Below, piece by piece: positions 56,067 to 64,000 of a stretch of DNA of 64,000 bases. The translations under genes and the position numbers were made by a program. How positions within the stretch are numbered: position 1 is the first letter of the stretch; each line of letters begins with the position of its first letter. The notes below the pieces were generated by a model, which saw only the letters and a list, made by a program, of their open reading frames with translations, was not told where the DNA came from and searched no databases. The DNA lies in the NCBI GenBank assembly GCA_003008705.1, contig PDUO01000002.1:948898-1012897 (forward strand), given 5' to 3'. This DNA comes from Pezicula radicicola (lineage: Eukaryota; Ascomycota; Leotiomycetes; Helotiales; Dermateaceae).

Positions 56067-57533
56067 ATGCAAGACGCCCACGCTTTGAGGAAAGAGTCCT
56101 TCTCGAAGATGCTACCGACAAACTACGACATCATTAGCGTCCTCGATGATCTGTATCGGAGAGTATCAATTTCTGCTGTAGCCATTGTTTGCGTCTGTGG
56201 CAACCCAAACAATGAACACGACCTTGCTGATATTCGGACCTTTCGGTATCAGACTTTATCTATGGTCCATAACATTAACAAGATCAACCGGACAGTTCGC
56301 AACCCGTTTGGTGAGGAGAATTTATATTATCTCGGTGATGACTACTACCTAGAGCTTGTCCAGAATGTCTTCTCCGACTTCGATAAAGTGGGCAGAGAAT
56401 TCGTCCAGACTATAGAGAATACTAGCGCCACCTCCGATACATTTCTTTGCGAAAAGATGATCACAACCTTCGCATATGCCGTACGTCGCCAGTCAGATAC
56501 GTCCATTAACTTCGGATCTCTTTCGAGGATTACTGCCGACCCTCTACCAACAGCACGCAGCGAGAAACTCGCTGTTATTCGAGAGTATTTCGATACCACT
56601 TCTCGTGCTCTTGCAGCCTTCTCAGAACTCCTACAGCTAGGAGAGCTAGACAAAATCGATTGGCGACAGACCCGTTTCAGGAATCTCACTCATTACATCA
56701 AAGAATTCCTAGTTCCATTCTTCCTATACCAACAACTTTCAGGCGCTCATTTCATGCGATGGGTTACATACTCTTGGCAGAAAGCCATACGGCCGAATTT
56801 CCCAACCTTGCAAAGTGCCTCACTCAGCTACGATCCAGAATCGTTTCTCAGAATGCCTTCCTTGAGCAACCAACGCGGCTACCCAAAGAACATTTGGTGT
56901 TCTCCACAAACAGACCAGTACTGTGGTGCCTTAATTTGTAACCAAGACACTATGGCAACTGGTTCCGCCTTGAGGGTACTTCAACTCCCTACGCCGAGGC
57001 CGAGTCGAGACTTTCTCCGGACAGTACGCGGGGCTTCACATGGCTTGACAGGATCAGACTTCACCATGGATCCGCAGTTTCTGGAGTCGTCATTCCCGAA
57101 TGGTCTCGACATCTTAGCCAGCGTCGCTTCGTCGAAAGTACTCGTCGGCAAGCGAACGGTCAAGCTCGAAGCTATAGAAGCAAGCGACAGCACCGAATCT
57201 TCAATACCTCCTAAACAAACATCCAACCCATCCAAGTCTCTAAAGCTCGCATCACGACCGCGTCACCCGAAGCAGAAATCTCGCGACGGTCATCTCCTTT
57301 GCCCCATGTCCGGTTGTCCAACGCGTGTATCATTAGCCAAAGATATGGATCGCCACTTAAAGACCATTCATGGAGGAGGGAAGGAGTTTTATTGCCCGTT
57401 GCCAACGTGTAAGAGGAGTCGAATGAGGAGATATCCGTTTGACAGGCTTGATAATTGGAGACGGCATGTGAGAATCCATAATATGGGATTTACTGATAAG
57501 GATTGTATTATTATTGATATGGGGAGTCTTTGA
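56067..57533 (+). CDS. C2H2 zinc-finger protein of a fungal-specific type
   Basis: Intronless 488-aa protein. An N-terminal helical region of about 280 residues ('NYDIISVLDDLYRRVSISAVAIVCVC', 'YYLELVQNVFSDFDKVGREFVQTIE') has no family I recognise. At the C-terminus are two C2H2-like fingers: 'CPMSGCPTRVSLAKDMDRHLKTIH' (about residues 411-435) and C-P-L-P-T-C ... H-V-R-I-H (about 441-470), the second with a long, Arg-rich loop. An unstructured Ser/Pro/Lys linker precedes the fingers. An alternative Met lies 14 codons downstream of the chosen start. It is likely a DNA-binding protein; targets are unknown. Confidence 0.8.
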   Translation: MQDAHALRKESFSKMLPTNYDIISVLDDLYRRVSISAVAIVCVCGNPNNEHDLADIRTFRYQTLSMVHNINKINRTVRNPFGEENLYYLGDDYYLELVQNVFSDFDKVGREFVQTIENTSATSDTFLCEKMITTFAYAVRRQSDTSINFGSLSRITADPLPTARSEKLAVIREYFDTTSRALAAFSELLQLGELDKIDWRQTRFRNLTHYIKEFLVPFFLYQQLSGAHFMRWVTYSWQKAIRPNFPTLQSASLSYDPESFLRMPSLSNQRGYPKNIWCSPQTDQYCGALICNQDTMATGSALRVLQLPTPRPSRDFLRTVRGASHGLTGSDFTMDPQFLESSFPNGLDILASVASSKVLVGKRTVKLEAIEASDSTESSIPPKQTSNPSKSLKLASRPRHPKQKSRDGHLLCPMSGCPTRVSLAKDMDRHLKTIHGGGKEFYCPLPTCKRSRMRRYPFDRLDNWRRHVRIHNMGFTDKDCIIIDMGSL

Positions 57534-58963
57534 AAAGAATATGTATAGCTCATTTGTTGGATCGGGGTAGGGGCATGGATATATGGGATTTAGCGTGGTC
57601 TTATTTTGTTTGGCACGGGCAGGAGAAAAAGCATAGGCATGTGTTGGATTCACTTAATCCTGGTGTTAGGTATGTGATGAATTGACGGGTATCTCTCCTA
57701 CATGGGCCGTTCTAATGGCATAATATTTAATTTGTTCAAATGCATATGATTGACAAGCTTTAAATCGAAATACTCGGATTAAGCTGCTCACATCAAGTGA
57801 GTTACACTCGTAAGTCGGTTACTCAAAACAAGTGACCTGCTATGCCCATACTTCGTATATAATTATTCCCTAGTCACATAGCAGTGACTATATTTCACGG
57901 AACATTCTTAGTGTCTATATATAACAAAGGATATAATTTGATTTTTTGCTTGCAGAATAGTGGAGGGACATAATAGTTGGGTCACCAGGGACTACGTACG
58001 GACTCTAGTATACTATACCACGACCCTCGCTTAGCTCATATCAGAGAAGAAACATAGGTATATAAAGTACCCAATTAGATTTTATTATCTCCTAGAGGAA
58101 TACAACGATATATTCTTTTTGAAAGTCAATTACCATTGGACTAACTAACATTAATGCTGAGAAAACAAGAGAGATTAAGTTATTGTTGTTTGTGAAGGAC
58201 GAAACTGAAGCCGAAATACATACATAGCATTAACAGACAACCACACTCACTCACTGACTCTATATTATTGAAACAGTCAATGATAACGATAGACTAGTTC
58301 TATAAATATCTAAAACTCGTAAGCTAGAAAAAAACATGAAATCGGATTTCTAGTCAAGTAAAACTGATATGGTTGCTGTGTCTCGTACTTTAAGAGCCTA
58401 GGACGTACAATACAGTACTTAGTTTAATATCCAGCGACAGGCCGTGACGAGCCATACTTAAAATCTCTCACTTGTAAGATATCCTCTTCATCCTCCTACC
58501 AACATCATGACCAAATCTAGATTAACAATTTTAAATTTAATTCAAATAAATATTTCAGACCAAAAGCAAAGACTAAATCAGCATACTCTTAACACTTACC
58601 AATAACTCTTTTAACTTCTACTATCAGACTACTACTAAACTGAACCAGACAGATCCTTCGAGATCCAATAATATCATTGTCCTCGAATATCTTGGTTCTC
58701 GTCAGTAAAACTAAATAACCTGCCTCATCCCAAGATAACAAAGAGACCCCCGAAGTTTCTACCATACTCGAAGAAAACAAAGACGAAAACTTAACAAAGA
58801 ATCTGATATTCGAGTACTATGCCCTCCACCCCAAAAGTAGAACTTGAGTTCTCCTCCTCACTTAAACACATATATCAAGAGACTCCCAAAATCCCAACCC
58901 GAATAAACCACCAACCGACCAAAAGAAAGAAAAAAAGAAAGAAGAAAAGAAGAAAAGGAAAAA
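57534..58963. other. 1.43-kb AT-rich spacer with a dispersed repeat
   Basis: The longest gene-free AT-rich stretch. Bases 57791-57838 hold an inverted copy of the dispersed GAGTAACCGACTTA motif. The last 150 bp become C/A-rich with an A-rich purine run (58920-58962) just before the next start codon. Confidence 0.5.
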
Positions 58964-60337
58964 ATGCCCGCCCCAAAATCAATCGAATACATCCAAGACC
59001 TCACCCCCTCCAACCTCACCTCCCTAACCCAACTCCTAACCCTACCCCCCACAACCACAACCACAACCACAACCCCAACAACCACCTGGCTCACAACCCA
59101 AACCAACCACCTCAACACCCCCACCTTCCCCCCCCAACTAAAAAAACCCACATCACTCCTCCCAAAACTAGTAACAGCCTTAAATATCTTCACCCACCGA
59201 CCAAAACAAGCCCACCTCTGCAAAGTCCACAAGCCACTAAACCCATACCTAATCCACCGACTCTGGCTACGAATCTCAGCAGAATCAACAACCCACATCT
59301 CCCATCTCCGCTCTCCCCAGAATCGAAAATACCTCTCACCTAATGTAGCTGATTTCGTGAAGAGATTATCTAGTATAAACAGTCTCTGGCTCTCTCCTGA
59401 ATTCTATCGAACTGTGTTTCAGGCTCAACCGGAAGATGCACGATATGAGGAAATACCAGGGGGGTGTGAAGCTTGTATTTTGGCTGCTGTAGGTGGTAGA
59501 GCTCAGATTTTGAAGGATTTGAGAGCTAGTGTTCTTGGGAGGAGGAAGAAGAAGAAGAAGAGAAGTGGGCTGGGAGGAGCTAGTTTATTACCGATGATTG
59601 AGGCGTGGATGGATTGGATGCCTGAATCTGAGGAGTTGAGAAGGGAAAGTGAGAGGTTGGGGAGGGATATTAGGTATTGTCGACGACAGATGCAGCAGGT
59701 GAGAAGAGAAGAGAGAAGGGAGATGAAAAGGATAAATACAACAGAAGACAGAAATCCAAATATCACAGGGACGAGAGGTAAAGAGGATGGAAATGGAAGT
59801 ATGCGAGTTGAATCAGTTGTTGATCCGAGGAATCTGGAGAGACCTCAGAATCCTGTTCCTGCTGGTTTTGGATCTCTTGATGAGGAAGAGGAGGAAGAGG
59901 AGGAGGAGAGTAATGAGAAGGATGAGGGAGAGGAACATGATTTTGAAGGAAGTATTATTGACTTCTATGCTAATCTTATGTCTACGGCAAGTCTTGTCCC
60001 TACTGTTCACGGAACGACGGAGGGCATGCCTCCCGCTTTTAGGAATTCAGTCGTATTTGATCCTGTTACAGGAACTTTCCATAGGGCTGCTCCTGAAAAA
60101 CATGAAAGGAATGCAGTAAGTTCTGTATACTCGCAGAGCGTTTATAGCGATGCTGGGACTGGCATTGGTATGAGGTCGTCTTCGAGACAGAGTCTTGATC
60201 CTCAAAACCGTTCAGCAGAGAAGCATGCACAGGCTTACAGAAATCTGGTGGGAATAGAGGAGGAAGAAGAAGATCGAAAATCAGTTGAAAATAGGATGAG
60301 TCAACGGAGAAGAATAAAGAGAGGTACAATGATATAA
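58964..60337 (+). CDS. Conserved-looking fungal protein of unknown function
   Basis: Intronless 457-aa protein. Residues 1-60 contain a poly-Thr run encoded by ACAACC repeats. A central part looks folded ('VADFVKRLSSINSLWLSPEFYRTVF', 'EIPGGCEACILAAVGGRAQILKDLRA'), then a basic KKKKKR patch, a coiled-coil-like Glu/Arg stretch, an acidic Glu run, and 'IIDFYANLMST' with a Ser/Tyr-rich tail ending RRRIKRGTMI. The first 330 bp of the coding strand are almost free of G, while the second half is G/A-rich, an extreme composition switch within one gene. Function unknown; convergent with tRNase Z. Confidence 0.75.
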   Translation: MPAPKSIEYIQDLTPSNLTSLTQLLTLPPTTTTTTTTPTTTWLTTQTNHLNTPTFPPQLKKPTSLLPKLVTALNIFTHRPKQAHLCKVHKPLNPYLIHRLWLRISAESTTHISHLRSPQNRKYLSPNVADFVKRLSSINSLWLSPEFYRTVFQAQPEDARYEEIPGGCEACILAAVGGRAQILKDLRASVLGRRKKKKKRSGLGGASLLPMIEAWMDWMPESEELRRESERLGRDIRYCRRQMQQVRREERREMKRINTTEDRNPNITGTRGKEDGNGSMRVESVVDPRNLERPQNPVPAGFGSLDEEEEEEEEESNEKDEGEEHDFEGSIIDFYANLMSTASLVPTVHGTTEGMPPAFRNSVVFDPVTGTFHRAAPEKHERNAVSSVYSQSVYSDAGTGIGMRSSSRQSLDPQNRSAEKHAQAYRNLVGIEEEEEDRKSVENRMSQRRRIKRGTMI

Positions 60338-60489
60338 TGAGTTGAACTTTTGTCCTACCGCTGATGGTATGTAATAGTGTCGTTACTAAACATTCCAATT
60401 CTAGTCTAGACTTACTCAGTGATCAAAAGGTGGTATTCCCAGCTGTTCCACCTTTGCTCTGGCTACAGAGTTCTATTGCCAACTTTACT

Positions 60490-63255
60490 CTATTCCTCTT
60501 TCTCATCATCCTTCGCATCATCTGTCTCGTAAAGCTTCAGCAAAGCTGGCCTGAAGGCCTCCACCTTCGCCATATCTCCAATCTTCGCGCGCATATAATC
60601 AAATGCGACAATAGCAACCTGATCCTTGCCACCATCTGTGTTCATGACAGGAATTTTCTGATATCTCTGGGAGAAGTGAGTTAACAGGATTCGGCGAGCG
60701 TTCATCTGTCTACCGATGTCCAAGGCCTCTGCAGTCGTGCAATGCTTTTTAGCTTGAGCATCTCCTTGAAGTTCGTCATCGAAAGTGGCCTCGTGGATCA
60801 GCAGTGTGGCACCTTGTCCAATATGTGCGAAACGTCTGGAAGGCCTACAGTCCCCGGAATAGGCGACTTTGAATCCGTTGGGGAACGTGAAGGCGACAGC
60901 TAAGGCACCAACACAGTGGGAAACCGCACAAGCTTCAATTCTAGAAAATCCGTAAGCTTTGGCTTTCTCATCGGTAAATTCTTTGTTGTAGTTCGTTTGG
61001 TTTTGGCCTCCAAGAATGACTGGTTCTACTCTGTCATAACCAAAATTTTCCACCTGCGAGTACTCTTTCAACCAATCTAGCATTGCGACGTCCGATGAAA
61101 CCACTAGTTTTCTTGAGAGATCATCCCTCGTAGCGTCGTCCCATGCTTTGATAACTGAACTTGTGCCAAGATGATGATCAGCGTGAAGATGGCTGATCCA
61201 GATGGCTTTGAGGTCACGAAGTACTTCTGGTAATTTATCACCAAGTACTCTCTTCAACTGACCAAGCGTGTTCTCGCCACAATCAAAGAGATAGCTTCCG
61301 TAACCTGGAACGCGAAGCAGAGTGGCCGAAACGTTGCGATACTTTGATGGCAAAGCGGACCCAGTCCCAAGAGCGATAACCTCGGCATCCTTACAAGGAA
61401 TGTCGTTCTGTACATCCTCAAGTTTACTCAAATATTCTGGGCTGGTAATTTTCGTTCGTGCGATTTCTGCCAACTGGGCGACTTCGGACGAAGCCTCTGC
61501 AACCACCTGGGCAGTATCGAGGGTTGGAAAGATGGTATCGTCTTGAACCTCAAATTTTGGTGCAAGCAAAAGCGTCTTTCCAGCTTTAGCTATCTCACTG
61601 CCAACAAGACTTTTTTCTGTCAAACCTGACACCACTTCATTGTTGAAAATTGGAACAGGGAATCGTTCTGGGTCTAAGAGGTTCAATCGAATCGCAGCGG
61701 ACGCTGGTGATTCAAGGGCCAGATGGTTTGCACAACAGTCCTTAGACGAGATGATGTGCTTCCACTGTTGATGAGCGCGGATGAAGTCTTGGAACTTTGA
61801 GTCACCTAGAACTCCGGGACCGAGGATCCAAACTATGCTCTCTACACCGATCATGACTTCCTTTGCGGACCATTCCTCGCGTTTTGCCATTGGGACGATA
61901 TAGGAAGAGTCGGGTAGCTCTACCACTGCAAACCCCAGTCCTTCTTTAGTCTCACCGAGAACCATTTCAGGAGTAATTGTAGTGCCATCCTCTGCCTGAA
62001 CGGAGCCACCGCTAGTTAGGATTCCAAAGTCTTTTCCTTTCTTGACTCCGAGCCTAATAGCTTCCTTTGGATTAAATTTCCCACGCTGTGGGTGGTTCTT
62101 GACAATATAAGAAACTGAGCTTCGTGACGGAGAAGTAGACGGAAGTGCTTCGATCATTGCTGCTGGCCACGGATTTCGTATAAGTACCTCTATATCGGGT
62201 GTATTCAGAGACTGGTCGTAAGCTGGCCCATTGTATTTCTCTATGTGACCTTCTGAATTTCGGACGAAAAGAGTTGCAGGAAATGAGACCTCAGATAATT
62301 TCTTGGTGACCAGTGTATCCAAGCGCCATGTAGAATTGAACATGGAAGATAAAACTGCTTTTCGCATTTGATCTTCACGATCTTCTTGATCCTCATGAGA
62401 CTCTTCGGCCTCAACGGGTAGAATCTGTTGCGAAAACTCGTCGTGGCTCCTCTTCCTTGGACTCATAGGTGGCGTTTCGGGTTCAATAGCCATTGCCCAC
62501 ACTTTAATATTTGAATCACTCCACGTTGGCTCCCAGTTGTTTCTTCCTTTCACCTCTCGCTCTGACCGTATCTCATGCGTGTTGACGGGCATGCCCTTCC
62601 GGAACACAAATCTCCTTGCTGTGCACAGCAGGTGGGTCAAATTCTTCCCCCCATGTATGTTCAAGAAGTCTTTTTCTACCTCCCCATCCTTATCCAATTT
62701 TCCCTGTTTTGCCAGTTTTGACTTGCGCATCCTCTCTGATTCTGCCCTCGCTGCGCTAGTTTGATCCGCAAGCGTCAAAATCATTCCCAGGAGGCCGCCT
62801 GCAGTTCCCCATCCTATGGGACCCGTCAAGAACAAGTCTTCCACATTACGAAGGCCCACCTTTCTCTGTACGCATACCCTCTGTGTGCCTTCTGCAATGT
62901 TCCCGAACAGATATCTCTTGTTGTCGAAGTGTAGGACAAGTGTTGTGCCAGGCGTGTCAGCCGTAGGCGTAGTGATGATCTGCACCCAATTCCTCATTTT
63001 CTTTCTAAATTCGACGTCCGTTTGGGTCGTATTTGGAGGGATGGAGTTGATATTGTCGGCCTTCTTCGGTTCAAAGACAATAAGATACGGTTTCTGTATC
63101 CCCACAAGATTCGGCCCAGGAAACAGTCGATTGAAAGGCTGATTCGTACTTTTAGGTAGGCGTTTGCTCACGTATGGACTGTAAGAATGGGCTCTTTGAG
63201 CTACTTGACGTCTGAATTGGGGGGCCACATGTTTGAGAGATCGTACTTGCAGCAT
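60490..63255 (-). CDS. TRZ1: tRNase Z, long form (ELAC2/Trz1)
   Basis: Endoribonuclease that removes the 3' trailer of pre-tRNAs. Intronless, 921 aa, the usual size for the long form. The N-terminus (MLQVRSLKHVAPQFRRQVAQ) is Arg-rich and amphipathic, consistent with mitochondrial targeting in addition to a nuclear role. The N-terminal half is the degenerate metallo-lactamase domain ('GTTLVLHFDNKRYLFGNIAEG'). The C-terminal half is catalytic: 'ALGTGSALPSKYRNVSATLL', histidine motif 'SHLHADHHLG' (about residues 685-695), 'AYSGDCRPS', 'LIHEATFDD' and 'RRILLTHFSQRY'. It ends in an acidic tail. All metal-binding motifs are present. Confidence 0.96.
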   Translation of the reverse strand: MLQVRSLKHVAPQFRRQVAQRAHSYSPYVSKRLPKSTNQPFNRLFPGPNLVGIQKPYLIVFEPKKADNINSIPPNTTQTDVEFRKKMRNWVQIITTPTADTPGTTLVLHFDNKRYLFGNIAEGTQRVCVQRKVGLRNVEDLFLTGPIGWGTAGGLLGMILTLADQTSAARAESERMRKSKLAKQGKLDKDGEVEKDFLNIHGGKNLTHLLCTARRFVFRKGMPVNTHEIRSEREVKGRNNWEPTWSDSNIKVWAMAIEPETPPMSPRKRSHDEFSQQILPVEAEESHEDQEDREDQMRKAVLSSMFNSTWRLDTLVTKKLSEVSFPATLFVRNSEGHIEKYNGPAYDQSLNTPDIEVLIRNPWPAAMIEALPSTSPSRSSVSYIVKNHPQRGKFNPKEAIRLGVKKGKDFGILTSGGSVQAEDGTTITPEMVLGETKEGLGFAVVELPDSSYIVPMAKREEWSAKEVMIGVESIVWILGPGVLGDSKFQDFIRAHQQWKHIISSKDCCANHLALESPASAAIRLNLLDPERFPVPIFNNEVVSGLTEKSLVGSEIAKAGKTLLLAPKFEVQDDTIFPTLDTAQVVAEASSEVAQLAEIARTKITSPEYLSKLEDVQNDIPCKDAEVIALGTGSALPSKYRNVSATLLRVPGYGSYLFDCGENTLGQLKRVLGDKLPEVLRDLKAIWISHLHADHHLGTSSVIKAWDDATRDDLSRKLVVSSDVAMLDWLKEYSQVENFGYDRVEPVILGGQNQTNYNKEFTDEKAKAYGFSRIEACAVSHCVGALAVAFTFPNGFKVAYSGDCRPSRRFAHIGQGATLLIHEATFDDELQGDAQAKKHCTTAEALDIGRQMNARRILLTHFSQRYQKIPVMNTDGGKDQVAIVAFDYMRAKIGDMAKVEAFRPALLKLYETDDAKDDEKEE

Positions 63256-63837
63256 CAGAAGAGAGGAGTCATTCCGGCGAATATGTTTTCGATGCGGTAG
63301 CGCTCCAAGAATATTTTAGTTTTAGATCTGCAAGGCTGACAGGTACTCGTACTGTAGCGTTGATTCACCACCGAGCCTTGCGCTGCGACAGAGCGCAAAG
63401 AGCGAGAGAAGAAGAACTGAGGTTTGAGTTACAGTACTCAGTTCAACTTACCTAATAGACAAATAAAATAATTCAGATAGATTCTCAATCCCGGCCTTGC
63501 TCCTTTTAAGGAATATTAAGTTGCAAGTGAAAACGCACACTGTACTTCGTAAATCAGGTGGGATCTGTTGATGGGAATATCCCAAGAGTGGTGGAGAAAT
63601 CATTTTAGTGCCGCTTTGTCTAGACAGCCTTGCATCGAAATTAAAGCAGCATCTAAAAGGAATTGGTCATGCTGCCGTGACAAGTAAACTTGGGACTTTT
63701 CTTGGAATCTCTTGCCGTGCTGAAATACAATGTGTGACACATGACGGCAAAGAGCCATGCTATCCACTAGCTAAGCACTTGTCTGCAGGGCTCGCGGTTG
63801 TTACTAGTGCTTGTTGTATGTTTGCTTGGCAGTGGAA
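63256..63837. promoter_or_regulatory. TRZ1 promoter and 3' region of the edge gene
   Basis: 582 bp. A 77-codon plus-strand frame at 63608-63841 has no recognisable features and is not called. No motif is assigned. Confidence 0.35.
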
Positions 63838-64000
63838 TTAATTATCTTCTAGCCCTTCTGAGGACTGCTGCCAACTGACTAAATTCACATCTCCTGGATG
63901 TGTCCCGCTTTGATTTCCCACAGCAAAGGTGTCACCAGTAGGCTGCTCAGACGGGATCTTGACTGGTTTTTGACCCATCAATTCCGCTAAGAACAACGAC
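63838..64000 (-). CDS. 3' end of an unrecognised gene (partial)
   Basis: An open minus-strand frame enters from the right edge and ends at TAA (63838-63840), giving 53 residues starting SLFLAELMGQKPVKIPSEQP and ending SEGLEDN. The composition is protein-like (polar, Gly/Ser/Asp). No family is recognised; a chance frame is possible. Confidence 0.4.
   Translation of the reverse strand, partial: SLFLAELMGQKPVKIPSEQPTGDTFAVGNQSGTHPGDVNLVSWQQSSEGLEDN

Noticed and set aside
63608..63841. 77-codon ORF near the right edge
   Set aside because: It overlaps the end of a minus-strand frame, has no recognisable features, and could be chance.

Overview
The window is nuclear DNA from a filamentous ascomycete (Pezizomycotina). 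Genes carry 1-8 short introns of roughly 45-90 nt with GT..AG ends and CTAAC/CTGAC-like branch points, and several proteins belong to typically fungal families (Zn2Cys6 and fungal-specific transcription factor domains, GMC oxidoreductase, acetamidase-type amidase, GABA-type permease). The protein flavour suggests Leotiomycetes, but that is an inference and was not tested.

Layout. (1) 1-23 kb is a conserved housekeeping block: cytosolic Phe-tRNA synthetase beta subunit (FRS1), PP2A scaffold A subunit (TPD3), an EF1A lysine methyltransferase (EFM4), a myotubularin PI3P phosphatase (YMR1), 40S ribosomal protein S3, a NIPA-type Mg2+ transporter with a GC-AG intron, a large acidic low-complexity protein, coatomer delta (RET2) and APC/C subunit 4. 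(2) 23-49 kb is an accessory catabolic-looking block: D-amino-acid oxidase-like, GMC oxidoreductase, a YjlB-like cupin, a DAO-family FAD oxidoreductase, aldehyde dehydrogenase, a second cupin, a GABA/amino-acid permease, a P450, two fungal-specific transcription factors, a Baeyer-Villiger-type monooxygenase, an acetamidase-like protein and a broken second permease. (3) 49-58 kb holds an orphan low-complexity exon, a DUF2235 hydrolase, an aminoglycoside-phosphotransferase-fold protein and a C2H2 zinc-finger protein, separated by long spacers. (4) 58-64 kb returns to a conserved fungal protein of unknown function, the long-form tRNase Z (TRZ1), and the 3' end of a further gene.

The main biological observation is that the accessory block appears to be decaying. 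The P450 has a stop codon exactly at the ExxR arginine plus a frameshift and a lost heme-loop arginine. The monooxygenase has two opposite 1-nt frameshifts. The permease is shifted inside its last membrane helix. The YjlB-like cupin cannot be spliced in phase. The ALDH has Lys in place of the catalytic Glu. The amidase is full length but lacks two of its three catalytic residues, and a second permease survives only as a 3' exon. The two regulators and several FAD enzymes in the same block still read as intact. Short repeats, palindromes and a 188-bp foldback element lie in the block's spacers.

All exon boundaries were derived by hand from splice signals, reading phase and family resemblance. 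No database search was run. CDS coordinates run from the first to the last coding base and include introns.
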